A stretch of 64,000 nucleotides of DNA, taken from assembly GCA_965214945.1 (NCBI GenBank), contig OZ244029.1, positions 2,170,001 through 2,234,000 on the forward strand, given 5' to 3'. This document shows, one piece after another, positions 50,122 to 59,945 of this stretch (positions within the stretch are counted from its first letter, which is position 1; the number at the start of each line of letters is the position of its first letter). This DNA is from JAAXHB01 sp965214945 (GTDB lineage: Bacteria; Actinomycetota; Acidimicrobiia; Acidimicrobiales; Aldehydirespiratoraceae). The notes under the pieces were generated by a model, which saw only the letters and a list, made by a program, of their open reading frames with translations, had not been told where the DNA came from and ran no database searches. A program made the position numbers and the translations under genes.

Positions 50122-51159
50122 TCAGCCGATCTCGTCGATGCGGACCGGGCGACGCTCGCGCACCGAGGCCCAAGCCGCAAGGCCGATCACCAAAGGCGCT
50201 CGGCCGTCGGCCAGAGTCACCGGCGAGGGCGCACCCCTGGCCGTCGCTGCGAATGCGCTCCACTCCGCCAGGTACGAGCCGGTGTAGCGCTCAATGAAGA
50301 AATGCGGCAGCGGCGGACCCGACGAGCCTTGCGCGCCCAGGTGTGATGCGGCTGCCGCGGCCGGGTTGTGCGACGCCGCCACCCCAGCCGAGCCGAAGGC
50401 CTCAACCCGCTGGTCGTACCCGTAAACGGCCTGGCGGCTGTTGTCGATGGCGGTGATCGCCCCGTTGGCGTGGGTGAGTAGCACGACGGCGGTGTCGAGG
50501 TCGCCGGCTGTGCCGATGGCCTCATCGACTCGCACGGCGCCGGTGGCGTACACCTCAGTGACCTCGCTGCCGGTGATGTATCTGGCCATGTCGAAGTCGT
50601 GGATGGTCATGTCGCGGAAGATGCCGCCAGAGACCTCAATGTAGGAGATCGGCGGAGGGGCCGGGTCGCGGCTCGAGATGCGCACCAGGTGGACATCGCC
50701 CACATCACCGGCGAGCACGCGGTCTCTCACATAGCGGTGCGCAGGATCGAAGCGGCGGTTGAACCCAACCTGAACCGGAATGCCCGCTGCGGTCGCGGCG
50801 GCGATTCCCCGGTCTACCTCTGTCAGCTCCAACGACAGCGGCTTCTCCACAAACGCCGGCTTGCCGGCTGCGGCGATCTCGACGAGCAGGTCGATGTGGG
50901 TCTCGGTGGAGGTGCACACAGCGACGGCGTCCACTTCGGGGGCTTCGATCAGCTCCGTCGCGCTGCCCGCGTGCCGTGCGCCAAGCCGCTCCGCAAGCGC
51001 CTCCGCGGCCGGTCTGGCCACGTCGTACACCGCGGCCAGCACCAGCCCGGGTACGCGTCGGGCGATTAGCTCCGCGTGCATCGCGCCGATGCGTCCGCAG
51101 CCGAGGACTCCCACGCGGATCGGCTCGGCCCCGCCTGGCCCCGCGGCCGCCGCGGTCAC
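50122..51159 (-). CDS. Inositol 2-dehydrogenase-like Gfo/Idh/MocA oxidoreductase
   Basis: A 345-residue protein starting at GTG 51159, overlapping the stop of the upstream fusion gene by four bases (GTGA). The NAD motif is VGVLGCGRIGAMHAELI, then CTSTETHIDLLVEIAAAGKPAFVEKPLS, and the catalytic stretch RDMTIHDFDMARYITG that is characteristic of IolG/myo-inositol and scyllo-inositol dehydrogenases. It is probably the oxidising enzyme that turns a cyclitol into an inosose. Coupling to a MocD-MocE fusion mirrors the moc (rhizopine) gene set, where MocA is this enzyme type. Confidence 0.92.
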   Translation of the reverse strand: MTAAAAGPGGAEPIRVGVLGCGRIGAMHAELIARRVPGLVLAAVYDVARPAAEALAERLGARHAGSATELIEAPEVDAVAVCTSTETHIDLLVEIAAAGKPAFVEKPLSLELTEVDRGIAAATAAGIPVQVGFNRRFDPAHRYVRDRVLAGDVGDVHLVRISSRDPAPPPISYIEVSGGIFRDMTIHDFDMARYITGSEVTEVYATGAVRVDEAIGTAGDLDTAVVLLTHANGAITAIDNSRQAVYGYDQRVEAFGSAGVAASHNPAAAAASHLGAQGSSGPPLPHFFIERYTGSYLAEWSAFAATARGAPSPVTLADGRAPLVIGLAAWASVRERRPVRIDEIG

Positions 51160-52634
51160 GAGTTCGGCATCAGCGTTGAGCGCGGCTTGAGGCTCGACAC
51201 CACCCGACCGCTGCGGACCTCGACGTCGTACAGGGTGATCGGCTCTACGGCGGGACGGCGCACCGCCTCGCCGGTGCTGAGATCGAAACAGCCGTTGTGT
51301 TTGGGGCACTCGATGTAACTGCCGAGCAGGGCGCCGTCGGCGAGATGCGCCCGCCCGTGAGTGCACAGCCCGTCGCTTAACACGAACCCTGCCTTGTGTG
51401 CCGCGCTGGCGTCGCGTGCCGCGCTGGCGTCGGGCGCAGTTTCGGCTCGGTCGAGGCGGCAGAGTGCGTAAGTGGCGCCGTGGTCGTCGACCCTGCGAAT
51501 CGATCCGGGTGACATCTCCGCTGGGCCGAGGTCGACCATGCCGTCGTGGCGGTCGCCGGCCCAGGCGGTCACGCCGGTATCCACAAAAGACTGGGACGCG
51601 GCGGCGACTTCGGGCACGTCGGGGCGGGGCCGGTCATAGAACGCGTCACGCCGCTGGCGTCGCATCGTCGAGACGATCTCCCGGAAGGCTGCCATCACAG
51701 ACGGCGTAGCCGGCGCAAGGTGGTCTTTCACCTCATGGTGCAGCGCAGGCAGCGCATAATAGGGCACGGTCGGGAAGATGTGATGCTCGACGTGGTAGTT
51801 CATGTTGGAGTACAAGAACCTGAACACCGGGTTCATGTACACGGTGCGAGTGTTGAGGCGGTGGTCGAGCACGTCCTCGCGCATGCCGGAGTGCTGAGTG
51901 ACCGCGAAGAACAGCATTAGCCATGCGCCGTAGACGGTCGGCAAACCGATGTAGAGAAGCGGCACGATCGACCAAGCGGCCACCGACCACGCCGTCACGC
52001 CGGCCAGAACTGCCACATAGGCCCGCGATTCCCATTTGAGCTTGCCCAGCTCGTCTTCGGGAATGAAGTCTCGCGCGTCGTCGTCGATGCGACCCGCGGC
52101 GTGCTTGAGAGTGCGCCACATCGCCTGAGGAACCGCGGTAACGGGTGCGAACTTGCCGATGACGCGCACCAAGGACGACTGCCGCGGAAAGATGATCTCT
52201 GGGTCGCGGCCCACCACCAGGGTGTCGGTGTGATGGCGGACGTGTGACCAGCGCCACAGTGTGGGCTGGCGAAGCAGCATGAACGACGCCAGGTAGTACA
52301 CAATGTCATTGAGCCGCTTACTACGGAAGGCGGTGCCGTGTCCGCACTCGTGCCAGCGGGAATCCCCGGCACCGCCGTAGAGCGCGCCGTAGGCCCCGAA
52401 AGCCGGGACGGCCCACCACGAGCCCAGAGATAGCCAGGCTAGATAGCCGGTGAGCGCCAGCAGTCCCAGCCAGCCGGCGGTGTCGACCGCGGCGCGGACG
52501 TTGTTGCGTTCCTGCAGGGCTCGCAGGCGTTCGGGGTTGATAGGAGGACGGAACCACTCGGCGTCCACCAGGCCCTGCTGGGCGGCCCGGGCCGACTCGG
52601 CGCCGGTGAGGCTGTAGTCGCGCGGTGTCATCAC
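51156..52634 (-). CDS. MocD-like desaturase/hydroxylase fused to a MocE-like Rieske ferredoxin
   Basis: A 492-residue fusion. Residues 1-335 are a membrane fatty-acid-desaturase-type di-iron domain with His boxes HECGHG (95-100), HVRHH (131-135), QHSGM (247-251) and HVEHH (281-285), and hydrophobic helices near 55-90 and 205-245. Residues about 360-492 are a Rieske domain with CTH (Cys424/His426) and CPKH (Cys443/His446), closest in wording to MocE (GLCTH..AHLADG, IECPKHNG.FD...GEA). In rhizopine catabolism MocD and MocE are separate proteins. Here the electron donor is fused to the oxygenase. A short in-frame duplication (DASAARDASAA) sits at about 402-412. It overlaps genes on both sides. 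Confidence 0.9.
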   Translation of the reverse strand: MMTPRDYSLTGAESARAAQQGLVDAEWFRPPINPERLRALQERNNVRAAVDTAGWLGLLALTGYLAWLSLGSWWAVPAFGAYGALYGGAGDSRWHECGHGTAFRSKRLNDIVYYLASFMLLRQPTLWRWSHVRHHTDTLVVGRDPEIIFPRQSSLVRVIGKFAPVTAVPQAMWRTLKHAAGRIDDDARDFIPEDELGKLKWESRAYVAVLAGVTAWSVAAWSIVPLLYIGLPTVYGAWLMLFFAVTQHSGMREDVLDHRLNTRTVYMNPVFRFLYSNMNYHVEHHIFPTVPYYALPALHHEVKDHLAPATPSVMAAFREIVSTMRRQRRDAFYDRPRPDVPEVAAASQSFVDTGVTAWAGDRHDGMVDLGPAEMSPGSIRRVDDHGATYALCRLDRAETAPDASAARDASAAHKAGFVLSDGLCTHGRAHLADGALLGSYIECPKHNGCFDLSTGEAVRRPAVEPITLYDVEVRSGRVVSSLKPRSTLMPNS

Positions 52635-53608
52635 CGAGACTCCGCAGCAGAGACGGCTGAGGGCGCTCCGTGCTGCCGGTCAGAGACGGCTGAGGGCGCT
52701 CCGTGCTGCCGGTCATAGACGGCTGAGGGCGGCGCCAGTTGCGGGCCCGGGCGGGGCGGATCGCCCGCGCCGCGCACGGTCTGGTCCCAGTCGATCACCG
52801 CTCCGGTCATGAAAGATGACTCGCTCGTCGCCAGATGCACAATCGTGCGCGCGATCTCCGCGGGTTTGATCAGCCGACCGAAGGGCATCATCGCCTCGGC
52901 GCGCTCCAGCCACCCGTCCGAGGCGCCTTCATAAGCACGCTGAACCGCGTCCTCTCCCGGCGTGTCCATCCAGCCGGGGCACACCAGGTTGACCCGAATG
53001 CGCGACGGCATCAGCGCGAACGCGAGGTTGCGGGTCATGGCGACGAGCGCTCCCTTCGATGTGGAGTACGGCAGAAGCTGCGGCAGGCCGCCGTACCCCG
53101 CGACCGAACCGATCAGCACTATGGCGCCCTCGCAGCCCTCGCGGGCCATGATCCTGGCGACACCCTGGCTGAGCAGCCCGGGCGCCCGCACATTCACCGC
53201 CAGCATCGCGTCCCACAGCTCGACGCCGGCGTCCCAGACCGAACCGCGGTCGGTAATGGCGGCGCAGTTCACGAACGCGTCGCATCTGCCGAAGGCCTCG
53301 TCAAGGGCGCCGATCACCTCGGCGCAGCCGCTCGCCTCACCCAAGTCGGCGCCGGTGAACACCACCCGGCAACCCGGCACGGCTAGCGACGCGGCGGCGG
53401 CCTCGCCCTTTGCAGCGTCGCGGCCCACGATCATCACGCCCGACGCGCCCCGGGCGATCAACAGCTCCGCAACGGCGTATCCCAGCCCTTGCGATCCGCC
53501 GGTCACAAGCGCCACGCCGTCTTCGAATCCGGCGGCCGCCCGCAGGCCCTCACGCGCTCCCGAGGCCATAGCGGGCACCGCTGCCTTCTCTTTCGTGTGC
53601 TCACCCAT
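52631..53608 (-). CDS. Short-chain dehydrogenase/reductase with C-terminal 11-residue repeats
   Basis: A 325-residue classical SDR: TGGSQGLGYAVAELL, FVNCAAITDRGS, LIGSVAGYGG with the catalytic Ser, YSTSKGALVAM (Tyr-x-x-x-Lys) and PGWMDTPGED. After the domain end (WDQTVRGAG) comes a proline-rich tail with tandem copies of DRQHGAPSAVS, encoded by a 33-bp DNA repeat. Its stop overlaps the ATG of the MocD-MocE fusion, so the two are translationally coupled and probably act on the same cyclitol-type substrate. Confidence 0.9.
   Translation of the reverse strand: MGEHTKEKAAVPAMASGAREGLRAAAGFEDGVALVTGGSQGLGYAVAELLIARGASGVMIVGRDAAKGEAAAASLAVPGCRVVFTGADLGEASGCAEVIGALDEAFGRCDAFVNCAAITDRGSVWDAGVELWDAMLAVNVRAPGLLSQGVARIMAREGCEGAIVLIGSVAGYGGLPQLLPYSTSKGALVAMTRNLAFALMPSRIRVNLVCPGWMDTPGEDAVQRAYEGASDGWLERAEAMMPFGRLIKPAEIARTIVHLATSESSFMTGAVIDWDQTVRGAGDPPRPGPQLAPPSAVYDRQHGAPSAVSDRQHGAPSAVSAAESR
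52648..52730 (-). repeat. 33-bp tandem repeat encoding an 11-residue peptide repeat
   Basis: The 33-base unit starting CAGAGACGGCTGAGGGC occurs at 52648-52680 and 52681-52713 identically, and partly at 52714-52730. It is in frame with the SDR gene and forms its C-terminal tail. Confidence 0.95.
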
Positions 53609-53620
53609 ATACGGATGATC

Positions 53621-55555
53621 TCACAGGCTCAGCCGCTGCCGGCGGCGGCCCTCGTCCATCGCGCTGCGCGCCTCACCCACCGCTGCGATGTCGCTGACCT
53701 CGGGCACGCCCACCTCCCAGAACGACCCGCCTTCCGTCCAGCTATAGGGATGGGTCTTCAAGGCGATTACATAAGTGCGGTCGGCAGCCCGGGCCCGCTC
53801 AATGGCGGCTTCCAGCTCTGGGATCGTGCGAACTGTCTCGGCCTCGCAGCCCATCGATGCGGCGTGCACCGCGAAGTCCACATCGACGAGGCGCACTGTG
53901 CGGCAATCCGAGAACAGGTTGTTGAACGGCTCGCCGCCCTGTCCGATCTGGAGTCGGTTGATCACCGCGTAGCCGCCGTTGTCGCACACGATCACGATGA
54001 TCTTGTGCCCGCTGAGCACGGTGCTGTACAGGTCGCTGTTCATCATCAGATACGACCCGTCGCCCAGCAGCACGATCACCTCGCGGTCGGGCCGGGCCAT
54101 CTTGGCCCCCCAGCCGCCGGATATCTCATAGCCCATACAGGAATAGCCGTACTCGCAGTCGAACGAGTGCACTCCGCGCGCGCGCCATCCGTTGACCAGC
54201 TCGCCGGGAAGGCCTCCCGCCGCAGCCAGAACGTAAGTGGTTTCGCTGGCAGCCCGGTCGACCGCGCCCACCACTTGAGCGTAAGAGGGGCGAGCTGCGA
54301 ATTCGTGGCGGGCGCCAGGCCCGTCAACGCTGCGGTCGGCGCCCTCGCGGTCAGTGCCCTGCGCGGGCCGGGGCTCCGGCGCAGTGAAAGAAGCGGCCGC
54401 GATCTTATCGATGTAGGCGTGGTACTGGGCGGTCTCGGCCACGGCCCGCTCCGGCCAGTCAGCCGGTGCCCGGTATCCCCGCAGGGCCTGGTCCAGCTCC
54501 GCCAGACCCTCTCGGGCATCGGCCACGAACGGCAGCGCGCGGTGTTTCACAGCATCGAAACGGGCCGCGTTGAGCGCAACGAGCCTCACACTGCGATCCT
54601 CGAAGACCGTCCAAGAGCCGGTGGTGAAGTCCTGCAGCCGGGTGCCGACTGCGAGCACCGCGTCGGCGTCCGCGGCCATGGCATTGGCAGAGGCGCAGCC
54701 GGTGACGCCGATCGGGCCGCAGTTGAGCCGGTGATGGGCCGGCAGCGACGTCCGACCGGCGACCGTCTCGACCACCGGGATGTCGTGGGCCTCCGCGAAC
54801 GCCGCGAGCTGCTCCTCGGCGCAAGACCAGTGAACGCCGCCCCCGGCGACGATCAGCGGGCGCTTGGCAGTGCGCATCACGGCCGCAGCGCGGCGCAGTT
54901 CGCCGCGGTCGGGCCGCGCTCGCCGGATGCGGTGTACCGCCTCGCGGAAGAAGGTCGGCGGATAGTCGTAGGCCTCGCCCTGGACGTCCTGGGGCAGCGC
55001 GATGAACGCTGGGCCGCAGTCGGCGGGATCGAGCATCGTGTGCAGGGCGTGCGGCAGCGACTGCACCAGCTGCTCGGGCGCGGTGATGCGGTCCCAGTAA
55101 CGCACCACAGCCCGAAAGGCATCGTTGACGGTGGTGGCCGGCGCGCCGAAGTGCTCCACCTGCTGAAGCACCGGATCGACGATGCGGTGGTTGAACGTGT
55201 CGCCGGCCAGCAAAAGCAGCGGAAGCCGGTTCGCCATCGCCACCGCGGCCGCCGTGACCATGTTGGTGGCGCCGGGGCCTATCGAGCTGGTCGCCACCAT
55301 TATCCGCCGGCGCCGGTTCGCCTTGGCGAACGCTGCGGCGGCCAGCGCCATGCCCTGTTCGTTCTGGCCTCTCCAAGTGGGCAGGGAGTCGCCGGCGCGT
55401 TCCAGCTCGTGTCCTAGGCAGGTGACGTTGCCGTGTCCGAAGATCGCGAACACCCCGGCGAACAGCGGCACTGTGTCACCGTCGATCTCGATGTGCTGCG
55501 CCGTCAGATATTGCACCAGCGCAGCGGATGCGGTCATCCTCATCGTCTGTGTCAC
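53621..55555 (-). CDS. iolD: 3D-(3,5/4)-trihydroxycyclohexane-1,2-dione hydrolase
   Basis: A 644-residue thiamine-diphosphate enzyme starting at GTG 55555 after AAGGGAAGAG. N-terminal pyrimidine domain: TAQHIEIDGDTVPLFAGVFAIFGHGNVTCLGHEL, typical of IolD, and GPGATNMVTAAA. Central domain: LIVAGGGVHWS. C-terminal pyrophosphate domain: GYSCMGYEISGGWGAKMA and the metal motif LLGDGSYLMMNSDLYSTV. IolD opens the inositol ring to give 5-deoxy-glucuronate, the substrate of IolB, so it marks this island as cyclitol catabolism. Confidence 0.96.
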   Translation of the reverse strand: MTQTMRMTASAALVQYLTAQHIEIDGDTVPLFAGVFAIFGHGNVTCLGHELERAGDSLPTWRGQNEQGMALAAAAFAKANRRRRIMVATSSIGPGATNMVTAAAVAMANRLPLLLLAGDTFNHRIVDPVLQQVEHFGAPATTVNDAFRAVVRYWDRITAPEQLVQSLPHALHTMLDPADCGPAFIALPQDVQGEAYDYPPTFFREAVHRIRRARPDRGELRRAAAVMRTAKRPLIVAGGGVHWSCAEEQLAAFAEAHDIPVVETVAGRTSLPAHHRLNCGPIGVTGCASANAMAADADAVLAVGTRLQDFTTGSWTVFEDRSVRLVALNAARFDAVKHRALPFVADAREGLAELDQALRGYRAPADWPERAVAETAQYHAYIDKIAAASFTAPEPRPAQGTDREGADRSVDGPGARHEFAARPSYAQVVGAVDRAASETTYVLAAAGGLPGELVNGWRARGVHSFDCEYGYSCMGYEISGGWGAKMARPDREVIVLLGDGSYLMMNSDLYSTVLSGHKIIVIVCDNGGYAVINRLQIGQGGEPFNNLFSDCRTVRLVDVDFAVHAASMGCEAETVRTIPELEAAIERARAADRTYVIALKTHPYSWTEGGSFWEVGVPEVSDIAAVGEARSAMDEGRRRQRLSL

Positions 55556-55692
55556 GGGTCTCTTCCCTTCAGTTCATCTCCCAATGTCACATCCTGAAAT
55601 ATATTGAAAACCTATGACAGTCATCTTGTGGTTACCGGCAGACATTTGGCGGCTGATGTCGGCTCCGCTGTTGGCGCGCAGCGCGCGGCGTC

Positions 55693-56886
55693 TCATGCCA
55701 GCCGCACCACGTCGACCCAGGCACCGATCTCCCAGCTACGCAGCAGGGCGGCCTGCACGCTCACGTAGTCCACCGCCTGCTCCAGACCGGCCGAGTGGGG
55801 CCTGCCCTCGCTGACGGCAGTGAGGAATTCGTGGTCTTCGATGGTCACCACGTCTTCGAAGCCGATGGAGTTCGCCTCTCCGGGCACGAAAGCGCCGTGG
55901 CAGGGGTGGCTCTCACCGGCGTAGACGGTGGTGTAGCCCCGTTCTTGGTCGGGTCCGTTCAACCGGAACACCCGCATCTCGTTCATGGTCTCCAGGTTCC
56001 AGCTAACAGCGCCCCCGGTGCCGTAGACGTCAAAGGCCATCTGGCTTTGCGGCCCTACGATGGTTCGGCTGGCTTCGAATGTGCCGACGCTGCCGTTAGC
56101 GAACTTCGCCATAGCCCCGAAGTAGTCTTCGTTGCTCACGACTCCGGTGGGATCGCCGGGAGAGCCGCGGTCGTAGTGGGTGCCCTCGCCGGAGGGAAGA
56201 GGGCGCTCTTTCACGAAAGTCTCGCCGGTGCCCACCACCCGCGTGATCGGCCCGTTGAGCATCATGGCGAGGTCCATGGAGTGGCTGAGGATGTCGGTGG
56301 AGGCGCCGTGGCCAGCCTGATCCAGCCGGAAGCGCCAAGTCAGCAGGCCCAGCGGATCGGCACCGTACATGGAGAAGAACCGGCCCCGGTAGTTGGTGAT
56401 CTCGCCCAGCTCTCCTGAGGAAATCAAACGCTGGGCATGGCGCACCAGCGGTGTGAAGCGGTAGTTGTAGCCGACACCCGTGACGATGCCCGCAGCCCGG
56501 CAAGCGTTGTATATCCGCACCGTCTGGGCGGGCGTGCCGCCGACGGGCTTCTCGCAGAACACATGCTTGCCGGCTGCGGCGGCGGCCACCGCGATCGGTT
56601 CGTGGAGCATGTTGGGTGCGCAGATCGTCACCACGTCCACGTCGGGACGGTCGACTGCGCTTCGCCAGTCGTCGGTGGTCTGCGCGAAACCGAAATCGCG
56701 GACCGCAGACTCGCAGCGAGCCGCCGCGGTGTCTGCGCACACCACCAACTCGGGGGCATAGCAGCGGTCACCGAAGATCATGGGCAGTCGGGCGTAGGAG
56801 CGGGCGTGGGCCTGGCCCATCCAGCCGAAGCCGATGACGGCTATGCCCAGACGGTGAGGGCGCCGGGAAGGACAATGATCAGCCAT
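55693..56886 (-). CDS. Gfo/Idh/MocA family oxidoreductase
   Basis: A 397-residue protein from ATG 56886, overlapping the upstream gene's stop by eight bases. Features are IAVIGFGWMGQAHARSY, CAPNMLHEPIAVAAAAAGKHVFCEKPVGG and DILSHSMDLAMMLNG. It is longer than the IolG-like protein at 50.1 kb and of a different subgroup. It is the second MocA-type dehydrogenase in the island, consistent with stepwise oxidation/epimerisation of substituted inositols through inosose intermediates. The 137-base gap upstream of iolD (55556-55692) shows nothing definite. Confidence 0.92.
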   Translation of the reverse strand: MADHCPSRRPHRLGIAVIGFGWMGQAHARSYARLPMIFGDRCYAPELVVCADTAAARCESAVRDFGFAQTTDDWRSAVDRPDVDVVTICAPNMLHEPIAVAAAAAGKHVFCEKPVGGTPAQTVRIYNACRAAGIVTGVGYNYRFTPLVRHAQRLISSGELGEITNYRGRFFSMYGADPLGLLTWRFRLDQAGHGASTDILSHSMDLAMMLNGPITRVVGTGETFVKERPLPSGEGTHYDRGSPGDPTGVVSNEDYFGAMAKFANGSVGTFEASRTIVGPQSQMAFDVYGTGGAVSWNLETMNEMRVFRLNGPDQERGYTTVYAGESHPCHGAFVPGEANSIGFEDVVTIEDHEFLTAVSEGRPHSAGLEQAVDYVSVQAALLRSWEIGAWVDVVRLA

Positions 56887-57934
56887 CGCGGTCACCGGTC
56901 GTGGGGGTCGCCCCAACCGTGCGATCGACGGCGGGGTCTGCGGCAACGACAGGATCACCCACACCCGACGGCGAATAACGGCGGAAGCGACGGTCGAAGT
57001 CGGGGTCTGCGGCGGTCATATCGAGCAGGTTGTCGGGCGTGCTGCCGCGCAGCCAGACGACGGCCTGCTCGAGCGCCTGGCTGATAAGCCGACGCGTGCC
57101 GACGGCGGTGGCCGACGCCACGTGCGGCGTGACGATCACGTCGTCGCGGTGAAGCAGCGGATGGTTCGGCGGCAGCGGTTCGGGGTCGGTGACGTCCAAG
57201 CCCGCGCCGGCGACATGGCCGGAACGGAGGCCCGCTAGCAGCGCTTCGTGGTCGATCAACCCACCGCGGGCGCAGTTGACGATGATCACGCCGACGCGCA
57301 TCTGGGCGATAGCCGCGGTATTGACGATGCGCAGCGTCTCCGAGGTCGCGGGAGCGTGCAGAGACACGACGTGGCTGCGCCGCCACAACGCGCCGAGGCT
57401 GACCAGCTCGACGAAGTCTGCGACAGAGGCCTGGCTCACGTGCGGATCGCAGGCGATCACCCTCATCCCCAATGCGTCGGCGTAGCCGCCGAGCCTGCTG
57501 CCGATGCGCCCGCAGCCGAGCAGGCCCAGTGTCAAACCCTCGAGCTCCACCGCTGCGTGCTTCGAGCGATACTCTCCGCTGCCCTGTCTCAGGCGCCAGG
57601 CTGCGCGCTTGATGTTCTTGGCCACCGCCAGCAGCATCGCCAGCGAGTGCTCCGCGGTGGACACGGTGGGAGCGTCCGGGGTGTTGCAAGCGGCGACGCC
57701 CTCAGCGGCGCAGGAGGCCACGTCGACGTTGTCGTAACCGATGCCCGACCGAGCCACCACTTTGAGCAGCGGCAGGCGCCGGCAGACGGCGCCGTTCCAC
57801 GGCTTGTCGGCGCCGACTATGGCGCCGTCCGCAGCCGTCAGGTCGTCGACTATCTCGACGTCATCGGGGATCGCCACATCCTGAGGCGGCGGACGGTCGA
57901 TCCAGATGCGCCACACCGGCCCCATGTGGCTCAT
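56879..57934 (-). CDS. D-3-phosphoglycerate dehydrogenase-like 2-hydroxyacid dehydrogenase
   Basis: A 351-residue NAD-dependent dehydrogenase: VVARSGIGYDNVDV, STAEHSLAMLLAVAKN, LGLLGCGRIGSRLGGYA, NCARGGLIDHEALL (Arg), DVTDPEPLPPNHPLL (Glu) and VTPHVASATAVG (His). There is no ACT domain, so it is not a full SerA. GGAGGGG precedes its ATG. The last 35 residues are a disordered tail. It probably reduces a keto-acid or keto-sugar of the pathway; the true substrate is unknown. Confidence 0.9.
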   Translation of the reverse strand: MSHMGPVWRIWIDRPPPQDVAIPDDVEIVDDLTAADGAIVGADKPWNGAVCRRLPLLKVVARSGIGYDNVDVASCAAEGVAACNTPDAPTVSTAEHSLAMLLAVAKNIKRAAWRLRQGSGEYRSKHAAVELEGLTLGLLGCGRIGSRLGGYADALGMRVIACDPHVSQASVADFVELVSLGALWRRSHVVSLHAPATSETLRIVNTAAIAQMRVGVIIVNCARGGLIDHEALLAGLRSGHVAGAGLDVTDPEPLPPNHPLLHRDDVIVTPHVASATAVGTRRLISQALEQAVVWLRGSTPDNLLDMTAADPDFDRRFRRYSPSGVGDPVVAADPAVDRTVGATPTTGDRDG

Positions 57935-58021
57935 GCGACCCCTCCAGCATCAAATAGGACACGGACTTCCGTCTCGCCGTTGCGCCACGCCGGCGCTACC
58001 CCGGTCATGCGACCCCGGTGC

Positions 58022-59035
58022 TCATGCGGTTGCGGCGGCGTTCGGCCACGCAGCGGCACCTGCCAGCATCTCGTCGATCTCATCAGATGTGGGCATCGCG
58101 TCGGCGCACGCGAGGCGGCCCGCCACGATCGCGCCTGCGGCGTTGGCCCGCTTGACCGCGCTGACCGGATCGCTTCCCGCTAGCAGGCCGTCCACCAGGG
58201 CTCCCCCGAAGGCATCGCCTGCTCCGAGGCCGCACACCACCTCCACCCGCAGAGGCGGCACGGAGCTGCGACCGGACTCGGTAGCCACCAGCACTCCGTC
58301 ACCGCCTTTCTTCACGATGGCCAGCTTCACCCCCCGCTCCAGCAGCCGGTCGGCCGCTGCGTGAGGCTCGCCGGTGCCGACTGCGATCTCGCACTCGGCG
58401 CGGTTGCCCAAGGCCACCGTGGCGTGATCCACCGCGGCACCGATGTGCTCACTTGCGTCTCCCGGAGAGTGCCAGAAGCTCGACCGGTAGTCGAGGTCGA
58501 GCACAGTGTGATCGGCTCGGCCTCGCCGCTCGAGCACCGCCATCACCGCCGAGCGCGAGGGCTCTTGCGCGAAGCGGGAGCCTGCCACCCACAGCACGGG
58601 GACGACGTCGACCTCGCCGAGCGGGACATCGTCGACAGTGAGGTTCATGTCGGGACCCCGCGGCTCGCGGTAGAACAGCAGAGGCGGATTCTCAGGCGGA
58701 TCGAGCGCGCAGAACACGATCGCAGTCCGCAGCTCGGGATCCACCGACACGTAGTCGCTGACGACGCCGAAGCTTTCAGCGAGCGTCTGGCGTATGTACA
58801 CGCCGAAGTCGTCGTCGCCAACGCGCGTCACCACCGCGGCTCGTCGGCCGAGCCGGGCCGCCGCCACGGCGACGTTTGCGGGAGAGCCGCCGAGCGACTT
58901 GGCAAATGAAGCGACATTGCGTAGTGGCACACCGCTCTGCTGGGGGTAGAGATCGACGCTGACGCGGCCGATCGCGAGCAGCTCCAGCCCTTCAGCCGTC
59001 AACTCTCGGCCCGAAGATCCCTTCGTCTGGGACAT
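58022..59035 (-). CDS. iolC: 5-dehydro-2-deoxygluconokinase (PfkB family)
   Basis: A 337-residue ribokinase-fold protein. The IolC-like opening ELLAIGRVSVDLYPQQSGVPLRNVASFAKSLGGSPANVAVAAARLG, the block FYREPRGPDMNL and the catalytic GLGAGDAFGGALVDGLL (anion hole and base Asp) are visible. It phosphorylates 2-deoxy-5-keto-gluconate, the product of IolB, before aldol cleavage. Its place between the ABC importer and iolD supports the assignment. Confidence 0.93.
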   Translation of the reverse strand: MSQTKGSSGRELTAEGLELLAIGRVSVDLYPQQSGVPLRNVASFAKSLGGSPANVAVAAARLGRRAAVVTRVGDDDFGVYIRQTLAESFGVVSDYVSVDPELRTAIVFCALDPPENPPLLFYREPRGPDMNLTVDDVPLGEVDVVPVLWVAGSRFAQEPSRSAVMAVLERRGRADHTVLDLDYRSSFWHSPGDASEHIGAAVDHATVALGNRAECEIAVGTGEPHAAADRLLERGVKLAIVKKGGDGVLVATESGRSSVPPLRVEVVCGLGAGDAFGGALVDGLLAGSDPVSAVKRANAAGAIVAGRLACADAMPTSDEIDEMLAGAAAWPNAAATA

Positions 59036-59083
59036 CTCATCCGTCTCACGAGACGCATTCGAGGTCCCTGTCAGCGGTCAGCC

Positions 59084-59860
<777 letters not shown>

Positions 59861-59945
59861 AGTTGTGGCTCCTTGGTGGGACGAGGGCTGTTGCGGTCGA
59901 TCCGGCAGAAAAACGCTGGATCCAGGCTGGACGGCGACGAGCGGG

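Noticed and set aside
53489..55417. A 640-codon open frame on the plus strand opposite iolD
   Set aside because: Pure shadow of iolD in GC-rich DNA; the minus-strand product has all TPP-enzyme motifs.
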